From positions 1,146,281 to 1,210,280 of the forward strand of contig JAJEKV010000142.1 of assembly GCA_021234155.1 (NCBI GenBank): 64,000 nucleotides of DNA. Reading direction: 5' to 3'. Below the pieces are notes generated by a model. That model had not been told where the DNA came from. It ran no database searches and worked only from the letters and a program-made list of their open reading frames with translations. Below are positions 18,790 to 29,215 of the stretch, in pieces (position 1 is the stretch's first letter; each line of letters starts with the position of its first letter). A program made the position numbers and the translations under genes. This stretch comes from Isoetes taiwanensis. Lineage: Eukaryota > Streptophyta > Lycopodiopsida > Isoetales > Isoetaceae.

Positions 18790-19730
18790 TGCAACCCAGC
18801 TTTAATGCGAGCAAATTGCACCTGTTCAGATTCTATCTGCCGAATGCTACACAAAATTTGCTTCTTCACATTACCATCTGATGGGGTAATAGACATGCAT
18901 GCCTCAAGTTGTTGATAAAGAGCCAGCAGAAGGCTCCGGTTAACAGAAGCCAATTCACGACGCCAACCTTTAGCAAAGGACTTCACAGCAGCGAGAGCAT
19001 CAACAATACCTGCCATGCCCTTGTGCCGAGAGAAAGAAGTGAACCACGCCTGTCTACAACCTGCAAAAAATTCCTCATCCTTCAAGAAAAATGTATTGAG
19101 CTTGAAAAATGTCTTAGACGCAGCATGCACCACCGTATGAGAGCAAGAGAAATACTGTGGATTATGGTCAGAAATTGCAGTATTCAACAGGTTCTCACTA
19201 TGAAAAGCAGGCAACAGGGTTGCTACCAAAGCATTATAATAGCCTTTATCATGTCTTGCATATGTAGCATAATAACAGGGGGTTTTTTTTGCATATGCTC
19301 TACCACCACCCAACCAGCCATTATACCAAGTAAAACTTGAGGGACCATCAACTTCTATGAAGCCACAATCTTGCATTAAGCGGTGCCATTGCTCCCGTTC
19401 AAAGCCCTGCACTATCCCTGCACCTCTGCCACATCTGTCTTGCTCAAGCTCGACCATGTTAAAATCACCCACCATGATCCATGCAACATGGGAGCCTAAC
19501 CTTGTAATTTGGAACATAAAGAAGCCCACAATCGCCTCTCGGCGTGGTCGATTATGCGCATATACATTAACCAATCCCCATTCTTGCCCCTTATCAAACC
19601 ACTTGATTATGATCCACCGGCCAAATCTGTCAACCTGAGTAAAAGACACTGTAATAGTCCTCCTCCATGTATCACTTATGAGAGGCATATGTATAGAATG
19701 CCAAGTATGGGATAGTCTACACAAGTACAA
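18561..19730 (-). CDS. L1 ORF2 endonuclease part and linker
   Basis: This open stretch of nearly 390 codons belongs to the apurinic-like endonuclease that nicks target DNA. Visible motifs are FGRWIIIKWF, WGLVNVYAHNRP, IMVGDFNMV (the conserved GDFN), SSFTWYNG and ISDHNP (the SDH motif near the domain end). Then comes the helical linker (ECMSITPSDGN, KERDRCTGFFFKAAKTRK) that leads to RT. The N-terminal motifs (N and QE..K) are absent, so the nuclease is truncated. A frameshift near 18700-18790 moves reading into the RT frame. Confidence 0.88.
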   Translation of the reverse strand: MYLCRLSHTWHSIHMPLISDTWRRTITVSFTQVDRFGRWIIIKWFDKGQEWGLVNVYAHNRPRREAIVGFFMFQITRLGSHVAWIMVGDFNMVELEQDRCGRGAGIVQGFEREQWHRLMQDCGFIEVDGPSSFTWYNGWLGGGRAYAKKTPCYYATYARHDKGYYNALVATLLPAFHSENLLNTAISDHNPQYFSCSHTVVHAASKTFFKLNTFFLKDEEFFAGCRQAWFTSFSRHKGMAGIVDALAAVKSFAKGWRRELASVNRSLLLALYQQLEACMSITPSDGNVKKQILCSIRQIESEQVQFARIKAGLQWFKERDRCTGFFFKAAKTRKLVASLRSRKFKMDLLFQIQLSLEASCTITFQLSSSFVAFPLGQIFKRLCLLRFIL

Positions 19731-19917
19731 AACTTATGCAAGTCTGCACTCATATAAACCCTTGTTCGTCGTGCATAAGTTGCACATGATCTAATATATG
19801 CGTGCTTTTCTAGAAACTATATGACTAGTTTTAAGATCTTTTGTACTAAGATATTATTAGTCATATGTGGAGTGCAACATGCAAAGGTAGGAGGGGTTGT
19901 GTAAGATTTGTTGCAAT

Positions 19918-20953
19918 AAAATATTGTCAGGATGGCCGTTGAAGTTCTTGGCGCCTGCGGCTAGGGCGGCGACGGCAGGGAGAGGCCGCCCTTCTTCCTA
20001 CCTTTCCGGCACTGCTGCAATTTCCTGTATCTGCTTAGGATTGAGCCAGCGGCTAGCAGGGATCAGGGCAAACATCTTTCTGGGTCTGGATCTTTCATCA
20101 CCGGCTGAAGAATTTGTGGCCTTTGAAGCATCTTCTGGGCGGTTTCTTGATCTCAGGTAAACCACTAGCGTGGTATTTAGTTTCTAATGCTCCTAGCATT
20201 ATAATCTTTCTGCATCTTGCAAAGATTACACCGAAATAAGCTGAAGCTTATAAGGTGGAATGAAATCTTGTGAGTTCTTGAACAAAAGCGTTTCTTGGCT
20301 GTAAAATTTGGCGGTCTGTTCTTTCTTTACAAAACTTGGAAAATTGTTGGCTACTTCCGTCATTTACTCTTCCCATTCTTTCTTACTAGCAAGAAAGATT
20401 CGGGTTATTCATGATAAGATCGAATCGCCTTTTATCATGAAGTCTTTGTGGAATTCGGAATTATTAGAATGGATCTGAAGTACGAGGAAATGAGATCCAG
20501 TCTAGGGGCCGAGCTAGGGACATCGTGTGAGCGAGGAAGAAGCTTTTATACCATAAACCGGACTTTTGGGAGGAGTCTTGGCGGTGGGCTAGTGGGTCTA
20601 GCCTACTTAAATTTGGTGTTTTGCATCCCAACAATGCGACAACTAAAGCTGGTTTCATATTATGGTACTTCCTTCTATGTTCGGTGGTTCTAGATCTTAA
20701 GCTTTGGTTCTTCTATATGTAAAAAGAAAGGGGAGCTATTTTTCCGGTATCTTCTTGTCTATCACAGGTTACCAAATGGGAGATTATCATGCGCTTCATG
20801 TATATATCGACTTCTGAGCAAAGAATAAGTTTCACGCATAAAGGATGAAGATGTTGAGGCTTCTCCTGTAGTAATCTTTTATATGTTTGAAACATTGTAC
20901 TTCTTATTTTGATAAATATAAAAAACACCCCGTTCTCTCAAAAAAAAAAAAAA
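19918..20953 (+). mobile_element. Poly(A)-tailed retroposon with 15-bp target duplication
   Basis: A 1036-bp insertion ends in a poly(A) run (about 20939-20953) and is flanked by the direct repeat AAGATTTGTTGCAAT at 19903-19917 and 20954-20968. It carries no RT. Near its 5' end are an ATGGCCGTTGAAG start and a 264-bp open frame (19897-20160) rich in Ala/Gly/Leu that ends at a possible exon edge. It looks like a processed copy of a cellular transcript or a short non-autonomous LINE. The source gene is not recognised. Confidence 0.8.
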
Positions 20954-20968
20954 AAGATTTGTTGCAAT

Positions 20969-22751
20969 GCATAAAGGACACATTTATAAAGGAGTGTGTG
21001 GAAGACATATGTCTAGAAATGGTAATGGTTCGTTGTACTATGATATCCAATGCCTTTGAAATAAGGGTGTATATATGGAATACATGCAATTAAGTATATG
21101 TCCCAAATAATATTTATGCACTATCAGATAAACAAACAAAGGGAGCTATTGATAATAGATACATTGAAGCCAGAAAGATTCTACAACTTATGAATGTAGA
21201 GAAAAACCATTTTGAAGATCTAGGGCGGTCGACTAACGACTTACTTAATAAAGAAAGATGGATAAGCTACTTCTATTGTTGATGAATTTGAGGAGAAATT
21301 GTGCTATTGGAGTTTAGTGTGGATTATGCTATCAAATAATGCAATATATTTCTTTGCTATTCTACTTTGCATTGTTGGTTTGCCTAATTAATTTGTTTTG
21401 TTTCAATTAATCTAACATTTTAGCTCTAAGAAAAATAGACCTTGGCATGCCAATCCTTTGAAATTGTCCCATGTGATGCAGTCATGATATCCTATATCCA
21501 AACATATAAATCCTAAAAACACCCAAAACATTAAACACAAAACCCTAAATATGTGGTGTGAAGGCATGGTTGAAGATTTGCATACTCCATCTATGAGCTG
21601 CCATTATGAAGCTATGAATAGTGATGTTGTTTGTTAGGTGTATGAGGGATATTCTTGAAAAAATCCTGTCCAACCAAAGAAGACTAACAAAACATCTATG
21701 ATTCAAGAAAATATTTGACCAGTGTATTGTCATGAAAATGTTTGACCACATAACAAAGTGGGCATGGAACATAAGTAATATTGGGCCACGCAATTATGAG
21801 CTTATAGTTGATTAGCATACATGCGATACATGCCTCTTGAATGAATGGCGTAAAGGAATAGGAGGCAAAACACATCATACAAACCACGAATACAATATAC
21901 GCACTTTGTATACACATGTGAAACCATAGTATATGCTACTCTCATTAAAAATTTTAACCCTTTAACAATCTACTTCCCACCATAAAACACGAAATTTAAA
22001 GTCGATCTATTAGTTCCATTTTTGCATGGTTGTTGGGGAGTTTCTATTTACCACTTTAATATTTTAAGTTGTTATTATTGGAGCATGTCTATGCACAGCA
22101 ATTTAAGTTCCTAAGGATAAAAATTACGTAAAATTAAAGTCTCTCTTGCTCTTTTAGATTACGTTCCTGCTGCTGATATGCTTGCAGACATAAATTTATT
22201 TTCCCAACTTCACTTACAAAGTGTTGGGTAAATCTTGGATGTCCCATATTCTTGTAAAGAGATCACATACCATTCTAGTTGCTGGAACTTGATTCAGTAT
22301 ATGATAAATAAAAAAGATTCTAGAAATAGAGTCTTTCGTTATGGGAATTTCGGTGCCTTGAAAGACATAAATGTTGCATGAAGTCTCCTTAAATATGGAA
22401 TGCCATTGACAATGCATGTTGACTGCGCAAAGGCGACTATAGGAATCATTGTCTTCATTGGATGCCAAGTATCACCATCCTTCTAGTCAGTTGATAGTAC
22501 CTTCTTTGCCAAAATCAACCGCACTCTCTCTCTACAAACAAAGAGAATAGAACAACAAACTTAATTATTCTTATGTGGCAAATTGGCTTCAAACTGTGCA
22601 CAATACATCATTAAATGCGAGAAAATACTACGACCACCTTTAGGCACTGCTTCTATGGCATTTGTACGTAGAATCTATAATATGCAGAGATACACTGTAT
22701 GTTGTTGAAGAATGATGGAACAACAACAGTCGTAGCCTTGAGAAAATAATA
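20969..22751. other. Unassigned AT-rich region
   Basis: No long open frame, repeat family or RNA gene is recognised. Short frames of 60-84 codons have biased composition typical of noncoding AT-rich DNA. Confidence 0.6.
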
Positions 22752-22965
22752 GAAATGAACATGCTATAATAGAAAAGGCTAGGTAAGCAACAATTCTACA
22801 AAGAAAATAATTATGCGTAGCTCCTGCACCATCATTTCTACTCATTCGATGACAGATTCTAAATTAGAAATAAACATGCTACAATAAAAAGGGCTAGGTA
22901 AGCAATAATTCTACAAAAAAAAACTGCATAGCTCTTGCACCATCGTTTCTACTCATTCAATGACG
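22752..22965. repeat. Tandem duplication, 115-bp unit
   Basis: The unit starting GAAATGAACATGCTATAATA (22752) repeats at 22867 as GAAATAAACATGCTACAATA. The similarity runs to the shared CATTC(G/A)ATGAC at the end of each unit. Confidence 0.85.
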
Positions 22966-22998
22966 AGACTGGGTTCATGTGACGAGACTGGGTTCATG
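22961..22998. repeat. Perfect 19-bp tandem repeat
   Basis: TGACGAGACTGGGTTCATG occurs twice in immediate succession (22961-22979 and 22980-22998), just left of the copia LTR and L1 insertion. It may be slippage or a relic of an insertion. Confidence 0.9.
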
Positions 22999-23000
22999 TT

Positions 23001-23014
23001 AAGATTTGAGCAAA
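23001..23014 (+). repeat. Left target-site duplication of L1 copy
   Basis: AAGATTTGAGCAAA here and at 26351-26364 flanks the L1 at 23015-26350. It defines the insertion exactly. Confidence 0.9.
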
Positions 23015-26000
23015 TAGGCAGATTGGTGCGGGCCGGGCGTATGCTAGGCATGACCGGTGCTATGCTTCCCCATGCGCATTGGATGGTGTGCCCTCTTTGC
23101 GCCGGAGTAACATTCTGTCTACCTCCATTTTTGATCATTACCCTCGGGTTTTGTCGGTCGAGTGCGGTTGCCTCTCGGCCTTCTCGGGCCGGTGTTCGTT
23201 TGAACACCCGGCTTAAAGGCGATCGCGGATTTCTCGGCCCGGTGCGGGGAGTTGTGGCTTGATACCTTTTCATCTCCCGGAAGGGTATGTGCGGTATGGT
23301 GGCGAGCGTTGGCGAGGGTGAAGCGTTTTGCTAAGGTCTTTGGTGGCGGCGTGTGCGGCCGGGAGCGGCGGGGAGTTGCATAGTCTTTATCGGGGAGTTG
23401 AGAAGATTGGGCGCGACCTTCGATGGCATTAGGGAGAATGCGGTGTTGCGGCGTATTGTTGCTTTGGGCGGAGGTTAAAGTGCATGGCGTGTGAAGGCAG
23501 CCCTTACCTGGTTGAAGGAGGGGGATACAAGTTCGTCGGTGTTCTTGAGCGGCTAGGCGTGGCGATATCGCGGCATCTATGGCGTCCCTTGCTTTGCGAT
23601 GGCGGACTTTGGAGGATCCCGAGTTCGCGAGAGGTATGTGCATGCTCATTTCTCGGGGTTTTTTTCTTGGCGCACTCTTCCCTATGGCGAGGAGATGCGG
23701 GGAGCTTGTTTTGGGGGGCTGTTAAGCCATCTATTTTGCCTCACCAACGTGAGAGCTTGGGCGGGAGCTCTCGAGAGAGGATTTAGCGGAGGCATGTATG
23801 TGCATGGCCAAGGATAAATGTCACCGGGCTGGATGGCATCCCTGTGGAGTTCTTTGGACTTATTGGGAGTGGGCTGGTGAGTGCATTGTGCAGGTGTATC
23901 TTGAGTTCTTTGCAGTCTTCTCACATGGATAGGATCTTGAATCTAGCATGCATTTCCTTGATTCCTAAGGTTAAGCGACCTTCTACTATTAATGATTGGA
24001 GGCCTATATCCTTGTTGTCCTCATTGTACAAGATTATTGCGAAAGCCCGGGCGAGAAGTTGAAGCCGGTGTTGACTTCTTCCATTAGTAAGGTGCGATCA
24101 CGGGTTTGTTCTGGGAGGAACATTTTGACTAATGTTGCTTGCAGCTTATGAGGGGGCCTTTATTGGGCGGAGAAGCAGTCAAGGCATTGCCTATCTTAAG
24201 CTTGACTTTGCTAAAGCTTATGATAGTGTCCGTTAGGAGTTCTTATGCGCCATGATGTTAGCGTTGGGCTGTGGTCCACGCTTTCGAAAACGATCATGAA
24301 GCATAGGTCGGCCGCGGACTACGGTGGTGTGCGGGGTGAACCCTCCGCCTTTTTCTCCTTAGGCAGAGGGTGCGTCGGGGGTGCCCTTTGGCACCATTTT
24401 TGTTTACGATTGTGGCGGAGGCCTTTGTCTCGATTGTTTTTGGCTGCGGTGGAGGAGGGGTGGTGGATGGGCCGGATGCGGGATGGTAGTCGGCCAGATT
24501 ATTAACCCGGTTCGCCGATGACACTTTTCTCTTCTTGGTGGCGAAGAGAGGAATTTTGCGGAATGTGAAGGGTTTCTTTGGATACTTTCTCCTTGGCCTC
24601 GGGCATTCTTACGAATTGGGATAAATGCTCCGCATTATGGGCCCGGATTGACTCGCCCCCCCTTGTTTGGCTCTATTCCCTTGGAAGGTGCTTCCAGGGT
24701 AATGTGTGTACTAAGTTGTTGGGTATTCCCTTTGGAGGGGATGTTTCCATGGGGAGGGTGTGGGATGAGATTTTTTTGGGGGTTGCGCAAAAACACCTCA
24801 ATTGGTGGAAGGGTAGCAAGTTGTCCATGGCGGGTAGGATCACTATTGCCAAGTCGGTACTTTGTAGCACTCATGTGTATCTGACATCTGCGATGTTAGC
24901 TCACGAGGGTAAGATCTGGGCTTTGGATAAGATTGTTGAAATTTTGTGTGGGGGCGGGGATGATGAAGGGGCGGTTGTTAAAAAGTGGCTTGGTGGAAGT
25001 GTCTCCCCAGGGAGGATGGGGGCTTGGCCATTGCGGATTTGGCTTTGCATAGTAAGGTGTTGGTCTCTAAGTTTATTTGGAGCATTCGAGGGATGGAGCA
25101 TCTTCTCACAGTGCGGCACTATTGTGGCAATCTCTTCGCCATTGTGTGGCATTTGGAAAGTAAATGCATTGCATGTAGAGTTGCCCAGGCATTGTTGTAT
25201 GGTCTCAGGCCTTTCCCACATGCATCCCCTTTTCTCACGGGGGTGTTGCGGGCTTGGGATCGCGTCGCGTGTGCTCTTCCGGCTAGGTTATGCCTCGGTT
25301 TATCACCACTCTTTCTCCTTTCTTGTGGGTTCCTCTACCCCTAGCGTACTTGCCCTTGGTCGCCACTTGTGCATGCTTTGGGGCCTTGAGGCCGTTGGAG
25401 GCGAGCTCTTTGTGCTCACCTTGGAGGATTGGTATTGGGATGGTCGGCTAGCTTTGTGGGAGTTCTTCGAGCTCGCTTTCGCTGAAGGACGATGGCCAGG
25501 GCTATCACGGGAACAAGTGGCGGGGGAGTATTCGCTACACATACCTATAGTCCCTCGGGGTGATGTGGTGGTGCAGGTTTGGAAGGTTCATCCGGATGTT
25601 GTATCTTCTTGTTTTGTGCGGTCTTGTTCTGCAGGGTGTTGGCTATTCATGACACTCGCCCCTTCGGGCAAGTGGTCTCTGCGGCTTCAGGGTTCTCGAT
25701 GGCTTCGGTTTGGGCGTGGACATGGAGCTCACTTCCCCAACCAGAAGGTTCGGGTTATACGTGGCGGGTGGTGCACCGTATGCTCGGGGTGAATGTCCTT
25801 GTGAGTCGGTTTAGGCGGGTGTGAGCCCTCTTTGCCCTTGTTGTGGCCTTCATCGTGAGGCTGTGGAGCATTATGCGGTTTTATGCCCTCACTTGCGGGT
25901 TGCACAGGATTGGGTCGGGGCTACATTTTGGTGAGATTGAATAGCCAACAATTCTTTGCTTCATGTATATCACGGTGCTTGGCCGCTCGTACGGCAGCAA

Positions 26001-26350
26001 GCCTTGCATCTGTGCGTGGCTTGGTTGGTGTGGTTGATTTGGAAGCGGCGGCGGTTGTGGATCTTTCAGGGGATTCAGCAGCCTGCAGCCTCTCTGATTC
26101 CTCGACTCAGGTACAAGCTATTTCAAAGCTTTTTGGTATTCCCGGGATTAGTAGAGCGGAAGTTTTCCATTTGGCGGGACTTCTTGGGTGTGGTAGATGG
26201 TGATGGCCAGTTTGTACAGCAGTAGAGTTGCAGTTGTTGTGGAGTGTCGAGGTATCACTGTCTCTTTGGGGCAGTTCTCCTTCCTCCTCACTTGCTTTGT
26301 AACATTACCATTCTTTTAATATATTGCTGACACAGTTCTTCAAAAAAAAA
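23015..26350 (+). mobile_element. L1-type LINE inside a copia LTR, 5' truncated
   Basis: The element is bounded by a 14-bp target duplication and ends GACACAGTTCTTC followed by an A run. It has the same 3' end as the copies ending at 35055 and 42112, so all three are one family. It begins within the endonuclease domain, so it was truncated at insertion. It is inserted in the 3' LTR of the minus-strand copia element. Confidence 0.93.
23020..26220 (+). pseudogene. L1 ORF2 remnant
   Basis: It is read in many frames. Visible are the endonuclease end, an RT start with LDGIPVEFFG (about 23830), ACISLIPKVKRPSTINDW (about 23946-24000), LKLDFAKAYDSV (about 24195-24230), FADDTFLFL (about 24510-24537, catalytic box), KLSMAGRITIAKS (about 24818-24856) and VWLIWKRRRLWIFQG (about 26026-26070) near the end. 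A long open part (24578-25792) covers the thumb and C-terminal region. Frameshifts are many compared with the minus-strand L1 at 16.8-19.7 kb. Confidence 0.9.
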
Positions 26351-26364
26351 AAGATTTGAGCAAA

Positions 26365-26628
26365 CAGTGAAAATCAAGAACAAGAGGCAAAGCCTAAAAG
26401 AGAGCACAAAGACAATTAGGCGAACACAATGATTGTAGAAAAGCTTGCTTGATCAGAGGATTACATCTGCCTTATATAGGCTGGGTTTAGAATCTTCTTA
26501 ATTTGGAGCAGGTGAAGATTCATGTCAGCAACAACTTCCACAAACTAAGAATAGAAAAGGAGAATTAACTATCTCCATGGAATCTCTGGATTCTCTGATT
26601 TATCCCCTGCAGACTTTGATTCCGAACA
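26365..26628 (-). repeat. 3' LTR (part) of copia element
   Basis: On the minus strand the LTR starts TGTTCGGAATCAAAG at 26628, directly after a G-rich polypurine tract (26629-26657). It contains CCTATATAAG at about 26471-26480 as a TATA box. The LTR continues past the inserted L1 to near 23000, where its terminus is uncertain. The matching 5' LTR was not found. Confidence 0.7.
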
Positions 26629-26657
26629 CCCCCCACCCCCCCTCCCCACCCCCCAAA
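26629..26657 (-). promoter_or_regulatory. Polypurine tract of copia element
   Basis: On the plus strand this is a run of C with few A/T, so on the minus strand it is a G-rich purine tract adjoining the LTR TG end. That is the expected plus-strand primer position. Confidence 0.75.
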
Positions 26658-28170
26658 GGATGGAGGGATTAATCCAATTTGCTGCAAGTGCTTCTGCATC
26701 TTAGGAAAGGGCAGTGCCTTAGTGAACATATCAACTGCCATGTTTTCAGAGCTGCAGTAAGACAGTCGAAGACATCCCTGTTCCACCAACTGACGAACCA
26801 CATGATACCTTATATCAACATGTTTCATGCGTTGGTGCATGAACGGGTTATGTGAAATGGCTATGGCTCCTTGATTGTCACCGAGTATGTGTAGGGATGG
26901 ATCAGAAATTATCCCAAGCTCAGAGCCAAACTGATGAATCCATATTATTTCATTACAAGCATGGGCTAATGCAATGTATTCGGCTTCCATTGTGGATTGA
27001 GTGATGCAACGTTGCTTGGAGCTTCTCCAAGAGATGCCCCCCCCCCGGCCAACAAAAACACATACCCCGAAGTGGAAGTACGATCATGCTGATTTCTCGC
27101 CCAATTAAAATCGGAGTAGCCAAGAATTTCTAAAGTCTCATGTGCTGAGTATTGGATTTCATGTTTGAGGGTACCAGCTATGTAATGGAGGCATCTTTTG
27201 AGCCACACAATGAGTTTGTTTGGGGGAGATGAGAGAACTAGCTGAATTTGCAAATGATGAAGGAGAGATCGGAGACGGATGGACATAGGCGCAAAGTTAA
27301 GTGTACCAATGATGCTACGATATTGATCACGGTAGAATTGCATGGAAAAGGAAAATTTGGATCTGGATCCTTTGAGAACAAAGGCAAATTCCATGGGAGT
27401 GGAGATGGGATTGCAAGAGAAGACCAACTTTGAGAAGTAGATTCGGAGATACTTTGTTTGTGTGAGGCCGGGCGATCCAGTTTGATCACAAAAAATTTCA
27501 ATTCTACGAGAATAATGTACTTGGCCTAGATCTTTCATGTGAAAAACAGTTTCCAATTGTGATTTGAGAAGACTAAGATCTTGATGGTCAGCTGAAACAA
27601 GTAGCAGATCATCCACGTAGCAAAGAACAAAGAGTGGATTGGGAGATGATCTGATATAAACACTAGGATCTGCAGGGTTGAAATTGAAGATCTACGAGAG
27701 ACTACTGAAGAGGGGCATACCAGGTTCTAGGAGCTTGGCTTAGACCATATATAGCTTTGTGAAGCAAACAGACGGTATCTTTGGCAGATCCTTATACAAA
27801 ACCTTCAAGCTGTTCAAGGTAAACTGCTTCTTGTAAATCATCATGAAGAAAGGCATTAGTGACATCCATTTTGTGGATAAAATAGCAATGTTATTTTGCA
27901 TGAACAAGAATGATACGAATGGATACCATTTTGGCAACAAGAGTAAAGGTTTGATCAAAGTCAACACCTTGAGTTTGTGTGAAGCCTTTGGCAACAAATC
28001 TGGCTTTGTAGCGGTCTATGGCACCAGTGCAATCATATTTCAGTTTAAATACCCAACGAGACCCTACAACAGAATGATAAGAAGGTCGGGGAACTAAAGT
28101 CCAAGTGTTTGCTTCAAGAATAGCCTGATATTCATGTTGCATTGCAGCATCCACTGGGATTTTTCAGGAT
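26658..28170 (-). pseudogene. Ty1/copia pol: reverse transcriptase and RNase H
   Basis: The minus strand carries RT with MDAAMQHEYQAILEANTWTL, GSRWVFKLKY and KARFVAKGFTQTQGVDF (28154-27891), then a break, the catalytic YVDDLLLVSADHQD (about 27572-27616) and FHMKDLGQVHY. RNase H follows: YSDFNWARNQHDRTSTSGYV (about 27080-27130), EAEYIALAHACNEIIW, LGDNQGAIAISHNP and VDIRYHVVRQLVE, ending in VDMFTKALP (26990-26670). This is the normal copia order RT-RNase H-polypurine tract-LTR. Gag, protease and integrase are not recognisable to the right. Frameshifts and a few stops break the frame. Confidence 0.93.
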
Positions 28171-29215
28171 TGTTCATGGCAGAGAGAAAAAACGAGATGA
28201 GAGAAAGAACAAGAAAAAGAATGAGATGACGGATCAGGAGAACCAAAGGACCAGAAATAAAGAAAGGCGACAAAGGAGCCGGACTTTCTTTAAAAAAGGG
28301 GGAAAAGAGAAAATAGGAAAAGAAAACTGGAAAGGAAAAAAAGAGGGAAAGCTGCCATCCTATGCTAAATTGACATAGGCCGTACCCACAATTGCAGACT
28401 GTAAAGATCTAGCAGAGGCGTAGGAGTCCAATCACGCACGAGATAGGAAGCAGAAAATGGTTATACTGGAAAAAGAGAGGGACAGAGAGGACAGGATCCT
28501 AATTTGCCACCCCAAACCTCCAAACAACATTCCCGAGATCCGAAAAGACTTCTAGTGGCTGAAGATCAAAGAATGTAGCCCAGTGGTAGATGGGTTCCAC
28601 ACCAAAATCTGTAGAGACTTCAAGAAGGAAGAGATTCCTTTCAAATCTGTTGCCCACAGCCAGAAATGGTTGGGAGTTGTGCGTTGTCACCTCGAGGGAG
28701 CCGATTCTGTCAAAGCAAAGGATGCTGATGAAAGTACTTGTTAAAAAACTCAAGATCTAACCTGCAAAAACCTATTCTAGAACGATTTTCAACAGCCAAA
28801 ACTACAAGATTTTCAATAGCTTGGATGGTTCTCTCATGCCTTTGGAGGGGAATCACAAAACCCTTGAGTGCCTTAATTTCATAATATTATAAAATTGCAT
28901 TTGAACAATGCTTTACCTTGCATCATGGAATAACCTTTCGAAAGGACCTAGACAAATTAACTTGCTTGAAGTCCAACCTATAACAACCCAAGTTACTTCT
29001 AAACGTTGGTAACTCTTGCAAATGACTCCGGAATGAAGCCAACATAGAACTTTCAACTTCTAACAATAACTTCAATTGGGCTCTAACTCAATATACAACT
29101 ATTAATGCATTATGATAGCCAATTTTTTAAATGCATTTTCATGTGTAGTTTTGGCTGAGATGCAAATGGACTTATACTATGCCAAGTTTCTTTGCATCAT
29201 CGTAGATCTGCTTTA
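28171..29215. other. Copia-flanking sequence, second copy
   Basis: It is almost identical to 10993-12050. The minus-strand open stretch 28499-28753 is longer here because a segment around 28660 differs. It contains no motif I can name. Confidence 0.5.

Larger units (their letters stand above)
16845..19730 (-). mobile_element. L1-type LINE, minus strand, 5' truncated
   Basis: Read on the minus strand it runs from within the endonuclease through RT to the C-terminal region, ending in a short A tail that appears as TTTTTTT at 16851-16857. It is a different, better preserved family from the plus-strand L1s at 23015, 34684 and 36297. ORF1 and the first part of the endonuclease are missing. I could not find convincing target-site duplications. 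Confidence 0.88.
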
